A stretch of DNA of 64,000 nt. Source: Xanthostigma xanthostigma (lineage: Eukaryota; Arthropoda; Insecta; Raphidioptera; Raphidiidae). Shown piece by piece: positions 20,229 through 31,865 of this stretch. Where the stretch lies: the NCBI GenBank assembly GCA_963575645.1, contig OY754464.1:65136948-65200947 (forward strand), in the 5' to 3' direction. Made by a program: the position numbers and the translations under genes. Under the pieces are notes generated by a model. The model saw nothing but the letters and a program-made list of their open reading frames with translations. It was not told the DNA's origin and made no database searches. Numbering within the stretch: position 1 is the first letter of the stretch; every line of letters begins with the position of its first letter.

Positions 20229-22377
20229 ATACTATGCAACTTTGGAACATTCTCTGCGTTAATGTAAATGACAAAAATCTTATACAAATAAAATATAGAC
20301 TCTGACACGGAGGTAAAGTGTTGCAGAATCTGAATCTGTGAAAAAAACATACGCTGTTTTTTGAAAAATCAAAGTTGAGTTTTAGAAAGTTCATTAATTC
20401 ATGAATTAATTACTTCATGTTCTTTCCCCCTCAAAGTTATGCAACTTTTGTCCCAAAACATTGCTTTTTATCTGGTGTTTAGGTTTCAAAATATTCTTGA
20501 AATGAAAACTCGGTTTGGGCTCGTGTAGTTTTAATACAACTAGCTAATTATGTTTCTAAATAATTAATTATATTTTTTTGTTCCAGGTAAGCAAAATACA
20601 AGTAGAAATATGTGAGTTGGAATATAATCTTATTTTTATTTTATATATTTATTTTTTTATGAATTTTTATTTAACTTTTTATTTGGAACTATTTAACAAC
20701 AAAAAAAGAAATTAACAAATCGATAATTTCATTTCAAATAATCAACTTATTAAGATTTATAAATTTAATATACATTTGTACGACAACCAGCCCGTCAATT
20801 TATCAGGCTCGATGTCCTTTACATTTATAAATTAGCTTGCGAAAATGTGTCTTTATTCTGCATTATTTTTTTAATTGTTTTTTGTTGTTTTGATAACTGA
20901 AATGGTAAAATATCAATAAACAGTTGTTCGTGACATTAAATAATGTGCAAATATTTATTTACAGTTAAATTTGAGCAATAATTAATATAAATTGCCTACT
21001 CTAATTTAAAAAAGAAAACATACACAAGAGACTTAAAATGTAGCGTAATTCAAGCCCGATAAAATTCAGGATCGACATTCTATGTTGCATAAACGGAATT
21101 TACCTTCCAGTCGTTAGGGGGGGTCAATAATCTGGATTTCTGACCTCCTATGTGTCTTAACAAACTCATAAAAATTGAGCAGTTGCCATAAAAATGTTAG
21201 TAAACGTATCATTTAGTGAAATAACAATAAATCGGCAATTCCAGATTTCCTACAGAATGAATAAGTCATCTAAACAATTCCGAATGCAATCTAACAGATC
21301 TTTCTAAACATCAAAATAATATGGCACAACTAATTTTAATTCTTATTACTAACGCCAATATTTGTCTTTATTTTTTATTTAATTCAACATTGTTGATGAG
21401 ATGGTGTTTTTGTTACGCAGTGAAAAGCGAAGTGGATATGGGGTCGTTCCTTAAAAAACTATTAGAGGGTGCTATTGATGCGATGGTGTTTTAGAAATTA
21501 CCAATGTATTTTTGACCATAAATAGGGTCATTCCTAACATTATTTTCTTTTAATAATATCGATTGACCGCAAAGTGGGACGATAACTGTTCTGGCCGCAA
21601 GTGGCACTATTTCTCCCGAACAGGTTTTTTTCTTCGTGCTGTGCCGGTCGTTCAGGTTCATGCTTAACAAGTGTGCGCGGCCTTTTACCAGTTTAAAATT
21701 TCAAATCTAAAATTTGTCCACATTATTTTGTCTATGGACGTCAGGACTAGATGTGTAGAAGTTCTACTGTGCTATGCTAATACGTTTTTGTTATGATTTT
21801 TTTTACAATATTTAGAATTTATATAAGTAATATAGAAAAAAATAAAACTCGAAACAACATAATATGTCGAGAACGTTTCAGTTTTATGGTGACAATTTTT
21901 CACCAAACTTAATTTTCGCTAAAATTTTTGCAAATAAAAAATAACTGAGTAATTTAGATCTATTGCATTGTATTAGTACACTCGTCTCTATTTCACTCTA
22001 TCTTTGCGTAGGGATGTCCAGCTTGACTAGAATAAATTTATTAGTTTTTTTAAGATATTTTTTCATTAAACAATTCTAGACATCTCAAAAATTGTTACTT
22101 ATTTAAAATTGAGAAAATTTTCGTTGGAGATATCTTCAAATTACCTAAAAGATCTAGAATAAAAGCGCAATTTGAATTGCGAAATTATTAGTTGACGTTT
22201 CGTGAAAAATATATCCTCAGAGCTCAAACTCGTTATTAATTATTATGGGAAAAAATACTATAGTATTATTTAATTTTGATTCCTTAATGATCCTAATACG
22301 TAGTTTTTGTTGACTGGCAAGTTTTTTAAAACAAGACGCTGATGATCTCAGCTGTTGAGCATCTATAATTTACAATT
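20229..22377. other. AT-rich stretch with no recognised gene
   Basis: No coding exon, RNA gene or bounded transposon could be supported over this 2.1 kb. Host regulatory or intronic DNA would look like this. Confidence 0.5.
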
Positions 22378-22403
22378 TCTCTCTCTCTCTCTCTCTCTCT
22401 CTC
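22378..22403. repeat. (CT)n microsatellite
   Basis: Uninterrupted CT dinucleotides, about 12 units. Confidence 0.95.
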
Positions 22404-22549
22404 GAAAATTGGAAAAAAATATGTTGCCGTTAGAAAAAAAATGCACAAACATTTCCGGTATAGTTTGAAGTACAAAATACCTCTGCAGATTCCGATAGTT
22501 AATTTCAAGTTTAATAAAAAAAACTATCCTATTTTTTTTGTATCTAGTA

Positions 22550-22861
22550 CAGGGATGTCAGACTGATTTTTCTAAAGGGCCATTTATAAGATTTAGAGTG
22601 TGTTAGCGGGTCAAACTAAATTAAAATCTACAACACTTACTAGATTAAAATCTTAATTTATTTAGTTTAAATTTTCATATAAAGGAAAAAAGTGTAAATT
22701 ATCTTGAGCTTGAGGATCCAGACACCTGAGGTCTTATGTTTTTGATAAGCTCATTGATGTCAGGTGTCTAAAATCCTCACTGGATAGATTCTGGTCTTGG
22801 TCCGTATTGAGTTGGCTTGAGGGCCGGATGCGGCCCGCGGGCCATATCTTTGATATCACTG
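22550..22861. mobile_element. hAT-type MITE 2
   Basis: It begins CAGGGATGTCAGACTG and ends 'tctttgatatcactg'. Flanks ATCTAGTA (22542-22549) and ATCTAAGA (22862-22869) match at 6 of 8 bases. Inside are the 'ggatgcggcccgcgggcca' block common near such ends and an internal hairpin built on AGACACCTGA/TCAGGTGTCT near 22719-22778. Confidence 0.7.
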
Positions 22862-22919
22862 ATCTAAGATACAAGAATTATTCACTGCTACCATTACCGG
22901 TGAACACACTGTATATATT

Positions 22920-23137
22920 CAAATCTTTGATTAACGTCTGATTAGAACTCTTCAATAAATAAAATTATCGTATTATTATTTTTTCAATTTAATTAATAAC
23001 TTTGAACGAATTTTATAAAAAAACTAATTAGAAACTAAATATTAATAATTTTTTATACTTTTATACGTTAATGTATTAATTATATATTTTTTGTTAATGT
23101 ACTGTCTGAAAAATTGGACGATAATTTTATTTATTGA
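22920..23137 (-). mobile_element. Palindromic PLE-like element, copy f
   Basis: The tail is on the left ('caaatctttgattaacgtc') and the tail-less arm on the right ('gataattttatttattg'). The flanks ACACTGTATATATT (22906-22919) and ACACTTTATATATT (23138-23151) are a 14-bp duplication with one mismatch. The centre is AT-rich. Confidence 0.75.
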
Positions 23138-23215
23138 ACACTTTATATATTATATAATATTTAAAAATAATATTATATAATATATATTATATATTATATA
23201 ATATTTAAAAAAAAC
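23138..23215. repeat. TA-rich palindromic microsatellite
   Basis: Alternating 'tatataatattt' blocks repeat in both orientations. They abut, and partly overlap, the target duplication of copy f. Confidence 0.7.
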
Positions 23216-23721
23216 AGTCAACATAAATATTTTAACTCTTTTTTTAGACATAAATATACAAACGGTTGAACCCTTAAATTACAAAAAAGTAAGTATTTGA
23301 AGAGTCGTTAGTTTGACAGTTGTCAGTAATTGCTAGGTAAACTTTACCTACTAAAGTTTGAATATAAAGGATACACGCAAGGATAAATATAAGTACTTCA
23401 ATAATATTTGACGGAAACCTTTTCTGATTTAATACATTAAATTGATAAAATCCAACACGCATCATGAACGTCGCTCTGAAGTATGTTAGCTTTTCTTGAG
23501 TGGTGCTGATGTGCTACCGTTTCATATATAGAGAGAAAGGGATTATAGTTTATAGACGGTCGACAACTGAGGTCATTAGCGGTCAGTTATCATGAAAACG
23601 GAATTTAAGTTTGAAATTCCGCACGCAATTGATGTACTCTAGCTAAATTTTCTGTGAAAATTTTGTTACTTTTGATTAACCGAAAATATACAAGACAGAA
23701 TCGAGTCGGAAAGATAGTATT

Positions 23722-23759
23722 CAAGTAAATAAAATTGAAGAGTTCTATTCAGAAGATTT
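23722..23759 (+). mobile_element. Minimal 38-bp PLE-like copy g
   Basis: Only the two ends of the family remain: 'caagtaaataaaatt' joined to 'gaagagttctattcagaa' and 'gattt'. GGAAAGATAGTATT flanks it exactly at 23708-23721 and 23760-23773. Its small size makes the 14-bp duplication (13 if the last G belongs to the element) unmistakable. Confidence 0.8.
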
Positions 23760-23773
23760 GGAAAGATAGTATT

Positions 23774-24102
23774 ATTTAAAAGCAAAGATTTCAAAGATCC
23801 TGTTTTTAGACAAACCCCGATGTAAATAACAGAAATTCAGTGTAGGTATCTTAACTAATTTCAAGCTCAGAATTTCGTATTTTGCTGAATTTTCATCTTG
23901 TATTAAAAAATGAAGTGAATATATTTTCTAAATCGAATAACGTTTCGTTTACAACTAATTACTAAAGCATGTTGAGTAACAATTAAAAAAAATAACAAAG
24001 TAAAGAAATGTTTCCACTAGTTGTAATTACATGAAAATTTCTGTTTAAACGATAAATGGTGATATTTAAATACCTAAAATATTTTTCTTTACACATAATT
24101 TT
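23774..24102. other. No recognised feature
   Basis: AT-rich, with no gene or bounded repeat seen. Confidence 0.45.
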
Positions 24103-24406
24103 AATACGCGCCACGAATCTAAAAGGCTCAGAAGTTAGATGCGAATGCTGGCTTGCGCTAGTACAGTCTGTTGAAAAACTACAAACTCGCAGCTCAACAA
24201 AACTAAAATAACAATAACAACTTGACAATAGCGTACTCGACTGTACTTAAAGCAGGAAAACGACAAGTGACAAAGGAAAGGAGCGATCACGGCCAATCAC
24301 CGACGAGGTACCTGGGAGGTGGTGAGAGTATCAACGGCTCTAAAATGTGCCTTTGCGATGTTGTTTATGACTAACTTCCGAACCTTTTAGATCCGTGGCG
24401 TGTATT
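24103..24406. mobile_element. Unclassified MITE with ACRCGCCACGRATCTAAAAGG ends
   Basis: The inverted ends 24103-24126 and 24383-24406 match at most positions and extend inward to 'agaagtta/taacttcc'. The 304-bp interior has no coding sequence. The flanks are AT-rich and no duplication is certain. Confidence 0.6.
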
Positions 24407-25429
24407 ATAATTATAATGAAATAAATAAATTTAATTTAAAGTGGCTACGAACACCAATTTGAGCGCATGATGTAACGAACCTCTAATCTCATTTTCAAAG
24501 AAATATCTCTCTCGTTTTTTAAACTCTCTTGTTAATAAATATTTGTAATTGCTATAATGGAGACTGGATTCACCAAAGGAGACAGTTCTAGCTTACCAAG
24601 GATAGATTCTTTGATGGTGGCAAATTTCTTTGCCAGAAACAAGGATATTTGTTCAGCGGAACTCAAAAACCGTCAAATTGTCTTTGAAAGAATGTAGTTT
24701 TATATTACCTACCTAATATTATATCAAAGTAATAGATTTTCTGGTGTGCTTATGGATGTTGATTTACACATAGGCACTGCACAGTGTTTATTATTAGGTA
24801 CAGGCTGACGAACTCAATTTCCACTTACTCGAAAATTAGAAGAGCTTTTCCATGGTTCCGAATTTTGACAAGATACGAGCAAAAAACTGATGAAACAAAG
24901 TTTTTTAATAGGTCGCGGACTCAGTTACACCGGGAAATTTAAATTATTTTATTTCTCAATTTTTTCTTTATAATTAAACATTTTTTATTATTAAAATTTT
25001 TTTTTCGTGTTTACAAAATAAAAACTGTCATATAGAATAGATTTTGAAACTAAATTTTGATCTAAATTGGACATTGCGCAAAAACTATGTTAAAAACATG
25101 CAGTATTCATTGTTAAAAAGTCGTTTCAATTCTTCAATAATATTTTTTTTTGAGGTGGATCGATTTAAAATTCTACTATGCTTTTCTTATTGAGAAACAT
25201 GTGCAGTTAAAATATAAGATCATCGTCCAATCAGATTTTCTGCAAATATTCTACAACTTTCTTTTGGAAACAAATTTTATACAGCGCAAAGAAATATTCC
25301 AGTGAACTCTATGCGCAATATTTCATCGTACACTTTAAAGCTCCCCTGATTGGTTGATTATAATTTCGAGACATGTTCAATTGAATGTTTTAGCTCATAA
25401 AGATTTTCGCTGTTTACTCGGTATTTTTC
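24407..25429. other. No recognised feature
   Basis: No exon-like or repeat boundary signal could be supported in this stretch. Confidence 0.45.
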
Positions 25430-25612
25430 TGTTACACCGTGTATAAATTGGACTCGGGCAGCCCTGTTATTTGGCAAAGACAGAACACTTTAAGTGTTTT
25501 AGCATGCCGAACACGTAATAAAGTGAAACAGACATATAATTTTGTACGAACTTCGTGTCTGGTGTCTTTATTCAGATCACGTTAAATTTACTGTAACTAG
25601 TAAACGCCGCCT
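25430..25612 (+). repeat. Possible LTR fragment
   Basis: A TATA box (tataaat, 25442-25448) lies about 70 bases before a polyadenylation signal (aataaag, near 25517). It is followed by 'cgtgtctggtgtctttattc', the layout of an LTR R/U5 junction. Clear TG...CA ends and a target duplication were not found, so it is a low-confidence call. Confidence 0.3.
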
Positions 25613-27080
25613 ACGCTTCTGTATATAGTAATGACATAGTTCAATAAGTGCGAGTGAAATAAAACGTATTGTATTCCTTTGTGTACGAGTGAGACGAATA
25701 TAGTGCGAGGTTATGAATGACTATGACGTATATGTAAAGGTAGTTTCAGATTTCGCAATTGAGACGCATTTGTAAATTTTCTCGAATCGATAAAACACGT
25801 TCCTTTAACGAAATATAAATCCGATTTTAATTGTTCTGTTTTTGTTATCTTTGGACTTTTCTGATCTCTCGTATTGTCGTCTATTGAAGATGAACTTAAT
25901 TAAAAATACTAATTTGTAAATTATGTCAGTACCGCGATTCGATCCCGAAACCTTTACTTTCGCCACAATAATTTTAAAAAAAACAGAAGCACAACTCCGA
26001 GAAGATGTCTTTTATGTGTCTACCGATGGATTCGTGGCCTTGATTCCAAGTAAAATTAGACGTACCTAATTAATTTCTATATATTTACGGTTATGTTTAA
26101 AAATACAATTTTAGAATTAAATGAAATAAATAGCTAGATAAAGTAACTAAATAAAATGTTTTATTAAACCTGCAAGTTTACAAATAGGAAATATTTTAGT
26201 ATTACCTACAAACTTTTCAAAAAATAAAACTCATGTAAATTTATTATTATTTTTAATGCAGTTAAAAAAAAGTTATCGATTTGTCGTGTATATAGGGCCT
26301 ATGAATAAAAGAAAAAAATTCTGATCAGAAAATCTATTAACGTTATTTTAGTCCAAGTATGAAAAAAGTTAGACCTAAACATATTTTGACTCAATGTTGA
26401 CAAGCAAAGCTTAAACGATGCCCTCTTTTTTCGTTGCATTATTTTGTCTGAACTAATATTTTTTTCTTCCATTTCTTTTTCTTTGATGATAACTGGCTGT
26501 TATAACAAAAAGCAATACTTTTCCAAATAAAGAAAATGTAAAATCAAAGTAAATTATACAAAAATAAAAATATAATATGTATCAACAATTTTCCAAGGGT
26601 CGTGTAGTTTCATAAATAATTAATTATAGGTCACTGTATAAAAATGGCAAACGTTGCGTAAATTTTGCCGACTACTGTCTAGTATTTACATTGCCTTCAA
26701 ACAAACTTTTTTTTTATTTTCTACAAGTACCTATGTATTATACGTTCTTTGACTTTTTTGTGGAAAAGTAGTGTATTTTTAAAAGCTTTATAAATGTTTA
26801 GTGAAAACTAACAATATAACCTTATGTAATTTTAATTTAAACAATTATCCAAACATAGCATGATGTAAGTATAAAGTTTTATTTAACGTGTCTGCTGCTA
26901 CTAATTTTGCAAGTTGCGCTTCCGGTTATTTAATTGAGTTGAAATTTTGCAGTTCCTATGACAATACACTTTGACGATTTTATTTGAATTCACTAATTTT
27001 AATAAAGTAATATTTTTTTAATTAATGAATGAACGTGAAACTGGTACCTATATAGTATTACCGAAGGATAGTGACAAACC
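25613..27080. other. No recognised gene; short family D fragment
   Basis: Near 26921-26980, 'gttatttaattgagttgaaa' and 'gttcctatgacaatac' match the tandem family at 61625-62230. The remainder shows no supported feature. Confidence 0.45.
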
Positions 27081-27130
27081 TGGCTATAGCTCAGTCGCTG
27101 TCGTAGGTTCGTAATCCACGTTCAGCGAAT
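27081..27130 (+). repeat. Truncated tRNA-Lys-like fragment
   Basis: 'Ctatagctcagtcg' (D-arm) runs into 'gtcgtaggttcgtaatcc' (T-arm), with the anticodon arm deleted. The flank 'ttcagcgaatgtattttt' is shared with the tRNA-like sequence in the Helitron-like copy at 59848-60485, so this is a piece of that repeat and not a gene. Confidence 0.6.
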
Positions 27131-27464
27131 GTATTTTTGTTTTTGTTGTTTTAATTGTATTCTTTTTCGTGCTATTAAATATTATTTTAATAAAAAATTT
27201 AAAATACTAAAAAGAACGTAATAAAATATTAGTACAGAAAACGGGGCTAATACAATAACTCGATGTGCCCAAAATTTGACTTTTTTTAGACATAAATTTT
27301 GACATACCAAAAAAAAAATTTCGGATTATTCACAAATTAGTTCAAAAATACGTAAAATAAATGGAAGAACTTTTCGTCTTTTACTGTCATTTTTTAATCT
27401 AATCACATAGAAATCACATATACACTTCATAGCAATTGGTGCAGAATTACTATCTCGCTTTGAA

Positions 27465-27630
27465 TATACGATCCCGTAATTATTTTTTATTGCACCCTCC
27501 CCTCATACGTCTTCCCCTTTTCACTGCGCAAAAAATACGCCATCGCGTATAGACTGGACCCCGTAATTGTTTTCTAAAGAAATCCGCCCGAACGCCTTCC
27601 TGTTTTTACTGCGCAAAAAATATTTATAAA
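27465..27630 (+). repeat. Two diverged units related to the 83-bp repeat
   Basis: Units of the form 'ttccccttttcactgcg... ccccgtaattgttttctaaa' resemble the 83-bp unit of the array at 35012-36072. The matching blocks are the 'ttcactgcg', 'ccccggaattgtttt' and 'ccttcc' blocks. Confidence 0.5.
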
Positions 27631-27672
27631 AATCAATTTTCCTTTCCTAAAACGGCTAATAACACTGTTATA

Positions 27673-28260
27673 TCTTTATATATAAAAATTACGTGTCACG
27701 TTGTTTGTCCGATTGTTTGTCCGCGATGAACTCCTAAACTACTGAACCGATTTTAAATTTGATTTGCACACCGTGTGCAATTCGACCCAACTTGAAAGAT
27801 AGGATAGCTTACATTTCAATTTATAGTCGCAATATTATTTTATTGCAAATTATTTGTCTATTCCTTGACAGTCATAATACAACCATATAAAATGGCGTAC
27901 CTGTTGACTGGATTGAGTGAATATTCAATAGATGGCGCAACGAACTTAACAACCATATATCTAGATCGAGGATGTAAAAAAACTGAATATCGTTTTAAAC
28001 TGCTCGGCACGACGGCGCAGCCGGAGTGCTCGAAATAGAGCAAGTGTTTTAAAGACCAGTTATCCACGAATAGTTTACGCTATTTTTTTTCGAGCACGAC
28101 GGCGCAGCCGGAGTGCTCGACATACACACATATACGCCCATGTATATTTTAAAATAGCTAGCAATTAATAAAATAGATAGATAGATAGATAGATGTTCCA
28201 ATTAAATTGTTTTATTATTTCACTTTATAGTACGTAGCGAAGCACGTACAGGGCCGCTAG
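27673..28260 (+). mobile_element. Helitron-like element, family C
   Basis: It starts TCTTTATATATAAAAATTAC after an A. It ends 'acagggccgctag' (CTAG at 28257-28260) before a T, as expected for Helitron insertion between A and T without duplication. Inside are two copies of 'acgacggcgcagccggagtg' (28009 and 28095 regions) and a (TAGA)n tract at 28171-28194. There is no helicase, so it is non-autonomous. Confidence 0.65.
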
Positions 28261-29128
28261 TGTTATATAAAATAATAATTGTGTATTTCCATAATTGTGT
28301 ATTTTGCACATCGAGTTATCGTAACCCAAAACACATTTTAAAGATAAGCTTTTATTGAAATACACTAAAAAGAATAGAATAAGTTTTAATAATTTAGCTT
28401 CATAATAATAAAAGCGTGGATCGTGACTAATGAACTATCATAAAGATTATAACATACGCTTTTATAATATTAAAAAAAAAAACATTTTTTATTTTTAATA
28501 CAGTTTAACAAAAGGGTACTTTAAAAAGTTTTTTTTACTAATTGCCACTGCGATATGTCAAAATAGGCTGTTGTGTACTCTAGCGTCTATTATCTAGATA
28601 CAATCTCTTTCGACCACAAAATAAATAGTGTTTGATGTGAACGAAGCTTTAGAATATTTGGGTACAATAAAGGATAATGGTCCAGTCCGACGGTTGATGA
28701 GCGATGACGTCCACAAAGGGGCCGGAGTGGAGGTTTGTTTATAGGCAACCCCCGCAACACATTCATGTTTCATTTTCATTTATTATTATTTTGATTAAAG
28801 CGAGTCTTTAATGACGTCCAATGTTTGTTCTCTGTTCAGCGGAGTCACGCATTCCTTATCTGCACCTTCGCAAGTTATTTTTTATTTCATGGACGTCATT
28901 TCCATGTTTCAATGATGTATAAATTTTCCATACGGAGTGGGCTAAAACAGACGTGCGTCGCGGTCGCGCTGTTTAAACGGGTAGGTAAAATTTATCCGAA
29001 TCTAGCTAACCTCAAAAATCAATAGGTATTAATAATATAACATCAGTTAATAATAACACACAATGTCTCTGTACTAATCTATAAATACAGTGAGGCTATA
29101 ATAGCAGATTATATATCTAGTATCGTAA
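28261..29128. other. No recognised feature
   Basis: AT-rich, with short frames only. Nothing is supported as a gene. Confidence 0.45.
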
Positions 29129-29249
29129 TCTAAAGTAGAATATTATAAAAAGGTAAAGTTTGGATGGTGATGATAATCGCAGAAACTATACTCATCCTAT
29201 TTCCATTTTTTTCCACCAATATTTAGAATGGATCTTCAGGATGGACATA

Positions 29250-29854
29250 TCTATACTAATATATAAAGCTGAAGAGTTTGAACGCGCTAATCTCAGGAAC
29301 TACTGGTTCAAATTGAATAAAATTTTTTTTGTTGGATAGCCCATTTACCGAGAACGGCTATAGGCTATATAATATTACGCTACGACCATTAGGAGCGGAG
29401 ATTTAATGAAAAATGTTGCAAAAAGTATCTCAAAAATAAGCTTCTATTCATGTGAAATGCACTAACTAGATATACTCATATTAGTGAAGAAAGAACACAA
29501 CGTCAGGTAGATCAATCGGTAGCGCATGCGACTGTCAATATCAGGGTCGTGGGTTCGAGCCCCACGTTGGGTGAATATATTTTTATTTATTTTTTTTATA
29601 TTTCACATTGCTTTCTTCTAAGGCTTACATTTAAATTTATTTTTATTTTATTTAATTCATTTAAAAAAAATTATTAGTTAAAAAAAGTTTAAATACTGCT
29701 CTTTATCGACAAAAACTTTTGAACGGTAACTCCGATCATCATGAAATTTGGACACAACATTCATCTCGGTAAACTAAGATGACTGTGTGTACTCATGTCC
29801 CTTCCTTCCCCATTCATTCTTTTGCACCCGGGTGAAACCGGGCGGGACCGCTAA
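29250..29854 (+). mobile_element. Helitron-like element, family A, copy 1, with tRNA-like sequence
   Basis: It starts TCTATACTAATATATAAAGC and ends 'cgggcgggaccgctaa' (CTAA), with a GC-rich 3' end and flanking A and T. It is 605 bp long, lacks a Rep/helicase gene and is inserted within a family B copy. A tRNA-Lys-like sequence lies at 29501-29573. Confidence 0.75.
29501..29573 (+). pseudogene. tRNA-Lys-like sequence inside a Helitron-like element
   Basis: It aligns along its length with eukaryotic tRNA-Lys(CTT): 'caatcggtagcgcatg' as D-arm, 'tcagggtcgtgggttcgag' as anticodon-arm end plus T-arm, and closing 'ccccacgttggg'. The anticodon position reads GTC instead of CTT, and the acceptor stem is imperfect. 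The orthologous position in the copy at 59848-60485 keeps CTT. It probably derives from a captured tRNA or SINE head and is unlikely to be a working tRNA. Confidence 0.65.
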
Positions 29855-30073
29855 TAATATAATATATACATTATCGCGTTAAAATAAAAACACTTTTCGT
29901 GGACTAATTTTGTCGACAAAAAAACGGTGTTAATTTACAAAATTCGGGCGGAATGGGGTCGGACCGCTATACTTAATAATGTCTTTAGAGATTTCTATCA
30001 AGTCCACCGTACCTCTGAACGGAATTAATGACACAGATTTGTAATAATAATAATATTAATAATATATTTTCAC

Positions 30074-30540
30074 TTGAGACATTATTACGGAGTTGATAAA
30101 ATTCCTGTTTTACCTTATGTTCCCGGCGATATTGAGTCCGTTGTCGAGAATGAATCATGTAAGATTTTCTGGAACTATTCATTCAGTACTATCAGACAAT
30201 TTTCAGCCACAAAACCTGATATAGTTCTTAATAAAACCATACGAGTTATGTATGTGATGAGTTCTCTGCTCCTGCTGAAACGAACATAGCAACGAAAGAG
30301 ACTGAGAAGCGGACAAAATTTCAAGACCTTCTTTTTGAACTCAGGAAGCAGTATCCAGAGTATTCTGTTAAATTAATTGTTCATTTAATTGGTGTTCTTG
30401 GAGGAGCCAAATCGTCACTGTTGGCAAATATAAAATCGATTCCGGCATGTCAGTGTAATGCTGAGTTACTAGTCTATCGCATGCAAAAGCCCGTGATTGT
30501 TGGGTCACTCCGTGTACTCCGTGCGCACGACCCAAACTCA
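30074..30540 (+). pseudogene. Decayed LINE C-terminal domain
   Basis: Two adjoining frames make one protein-like segment. The first has 'KIFWNYSFSTIRQ' and 'KPDIVLNK'. After a one-base frameshift near 30245-30260 the second has 'KFQDLLFELRKQ', 'LIVHLIGVLGGAKSSLLANI', and 'VIVGSLRVLRAH'. This order matches the region after the reverse transcriptase in several non-LTR retrotransposons. No reverse-transcriptase core is present. Confidence 0.55.
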
Positions 30541-30799
30541 CTGTAATGGCTCATTTCCTGGTTTGAGACGCGGTTATAGTTGCACCTTATTCCTTGTATG
30601 ACGGTGACGAACCTGAAGTTTTGGGTGTTTGTGGATGCAGAATTCTTTACGGAACTTTTTCCTTCTCATAATAATAATGCGTTTAACATCCGTCTCTCGA
30701 CTTTATGTTGCAATAGACGCTATTCGCACCATTACTATTTTTCCGTTATTTTCTACATTTTTTCAACTTCAACTAATTAATAGCAATGGGCGAATGAAG

Positions 30800-31082
30800 G
30801 AATTTTAGGGCATTAGAATAAGGTAGGCAAATTTTGAGCATAGGAGTTTGACAGGTAAATGACAATGGCCTTGAATAAGGATTTATCTCGATATTTATCT
30901 GGAATTATTGAGGGAAACCATGGAAAACCTCAACAAGATGGCCGGTACAGGAATTACCGTTTCTCGGCAATAGGTAGCAGGAAAAAGTCCTAGCCTGCAC
31001 ATCGGCCTCCGCCGGGATTCGAATCCAGTACCCCCCGAATGCGAGTCTAGTGCTTTCATTACTACGCTACACCGCTCGGTTA
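30800..31082 (-). mobile_element. tRNA-derived SINE
   Basis: On the minus strand 31080-31010 carries a polymerase III A box ('ggtgtagcgtagtaatg') and B box (GGATTCGAATCC). The body that follows includes 'cctagcctgcacatcgg' and 'gagggaaaccatgg' (plus-strand wording). It is a tRNA-headed SINE. Confidence 0.65.
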
Positions 31083-31669
31083 CAGATTTGTAATATAAAC
31101 CATGGTACTATTTCCGTTACGCTTTTTTCATATCCGATCGGAATCTGTCCTGTTTACCGCGTCCAAGCAAATTTCATTTCAAAAACATTTTGTATATACC
31201 TAGTACGATGAAGAGACGTGGCAAAACATTTGCTAGTGCGTATTTTTAAAAGTAAATTGCATGTTTGCTGTTTTTACATTCATGTAGGAACTTATGGAGA
31301 TACTTACAACAGTTATAACTCTCTCAACTGATAAAAATAAAAGTTTTATTGAAAATTACATTTTTTAATCAAAATATACACGAACCATCGATTTATAACC
31401 TACAAAATATAATTTGAATAAAATGCCTAACGGTTTAAACCTACGTTCAGACCATTTTAATATTACCGTTACCTCCACCATGTGTGACCCGTATCTTCTG
31501 CCATCAAAACTAACACGATTTTATTACACGAAAGGAATGGTTTATTTAGTCCATAGCAGAAATTGCCAATTAAAACTGTCATATTCGTTTCAAAGGTTAT
31601 ATACCGGATGTTTTTAAAAGCTGGAAATTCAGTTTGCGTAGATTTTATTTTCGACCGGTCGTTACTAGC
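31083..31669. other. No recognised feature
   Basis: AT-rich, with no gene or bounded repeat. Confidence 0.45.
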
Positions 31670-31682
31670 GTTAATAGTAAGT

Positions 31683-31865
31683 ATATATTATATATCGTGT
31701 CCATCGAGATAATTATTAATAAAAATCGCAGGATTGTGGACAAAAAGTTATTTATTTAGTGTATGACGTTTCGTCTATAAATTTAGACTTTTTCAAGTAC
31801 AAATGTGAAAATTTAAAACAATAATTATATTTTGTCCACAATCCTGCGATTTTTATTAGGTAATA
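31683..31865 (-). mobile_element. Hairpin element with hammerhead-like core and 13-bp duplication
   Basis: Arms 31719-31747 and 31830-31858 are inverted ('atcgcaggattgtggac'). A tail of about 35 bp (31683-31718) lies outside one arm. GTTAATAGTAAGT flanks the unit at 31670-31682 and 31866-31878. On the minus strand 31797-31763 reads TTGAAAA, A, stem GTCTA/TAGAC, GAAACGTC. The layout is that of the CAAATAAAT family but the sequence differs. Confidence 0.65.

Larger units (their letters stand above)
29129..29969 (+). mobile_element. Helitron-like element, family B, copy 1, split by family A
   Basis: The left part (29129-29249) carries 'aaaaggtaaagtttg' and 'caccaatatttagaatgg'. The right part (29855-29969) carries 'ttatcgcgttaaaataaaa' and ends 'ggaccgctat', where CTAG is mutated to CTAT. 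The intact family B copy at 53006-53246 has the same two parts joined. A family A element sits between them, inserted between A and T. Confidence 0.7.

Noticed and set aside
25430-25612. Complete solo LTR
   Set aside because: TATA and polyadenylation signals fit, but no TG...CA ends with matching flanks could be found. It was kept only as a low-confidence fragment.
29501-29573. Functional tRNA-Lys gene
   Set aside because: The anticodon is changed to GTC, the acceptor stem is imperfect, and the sequence lies within a multi-copy Helitron-like element.
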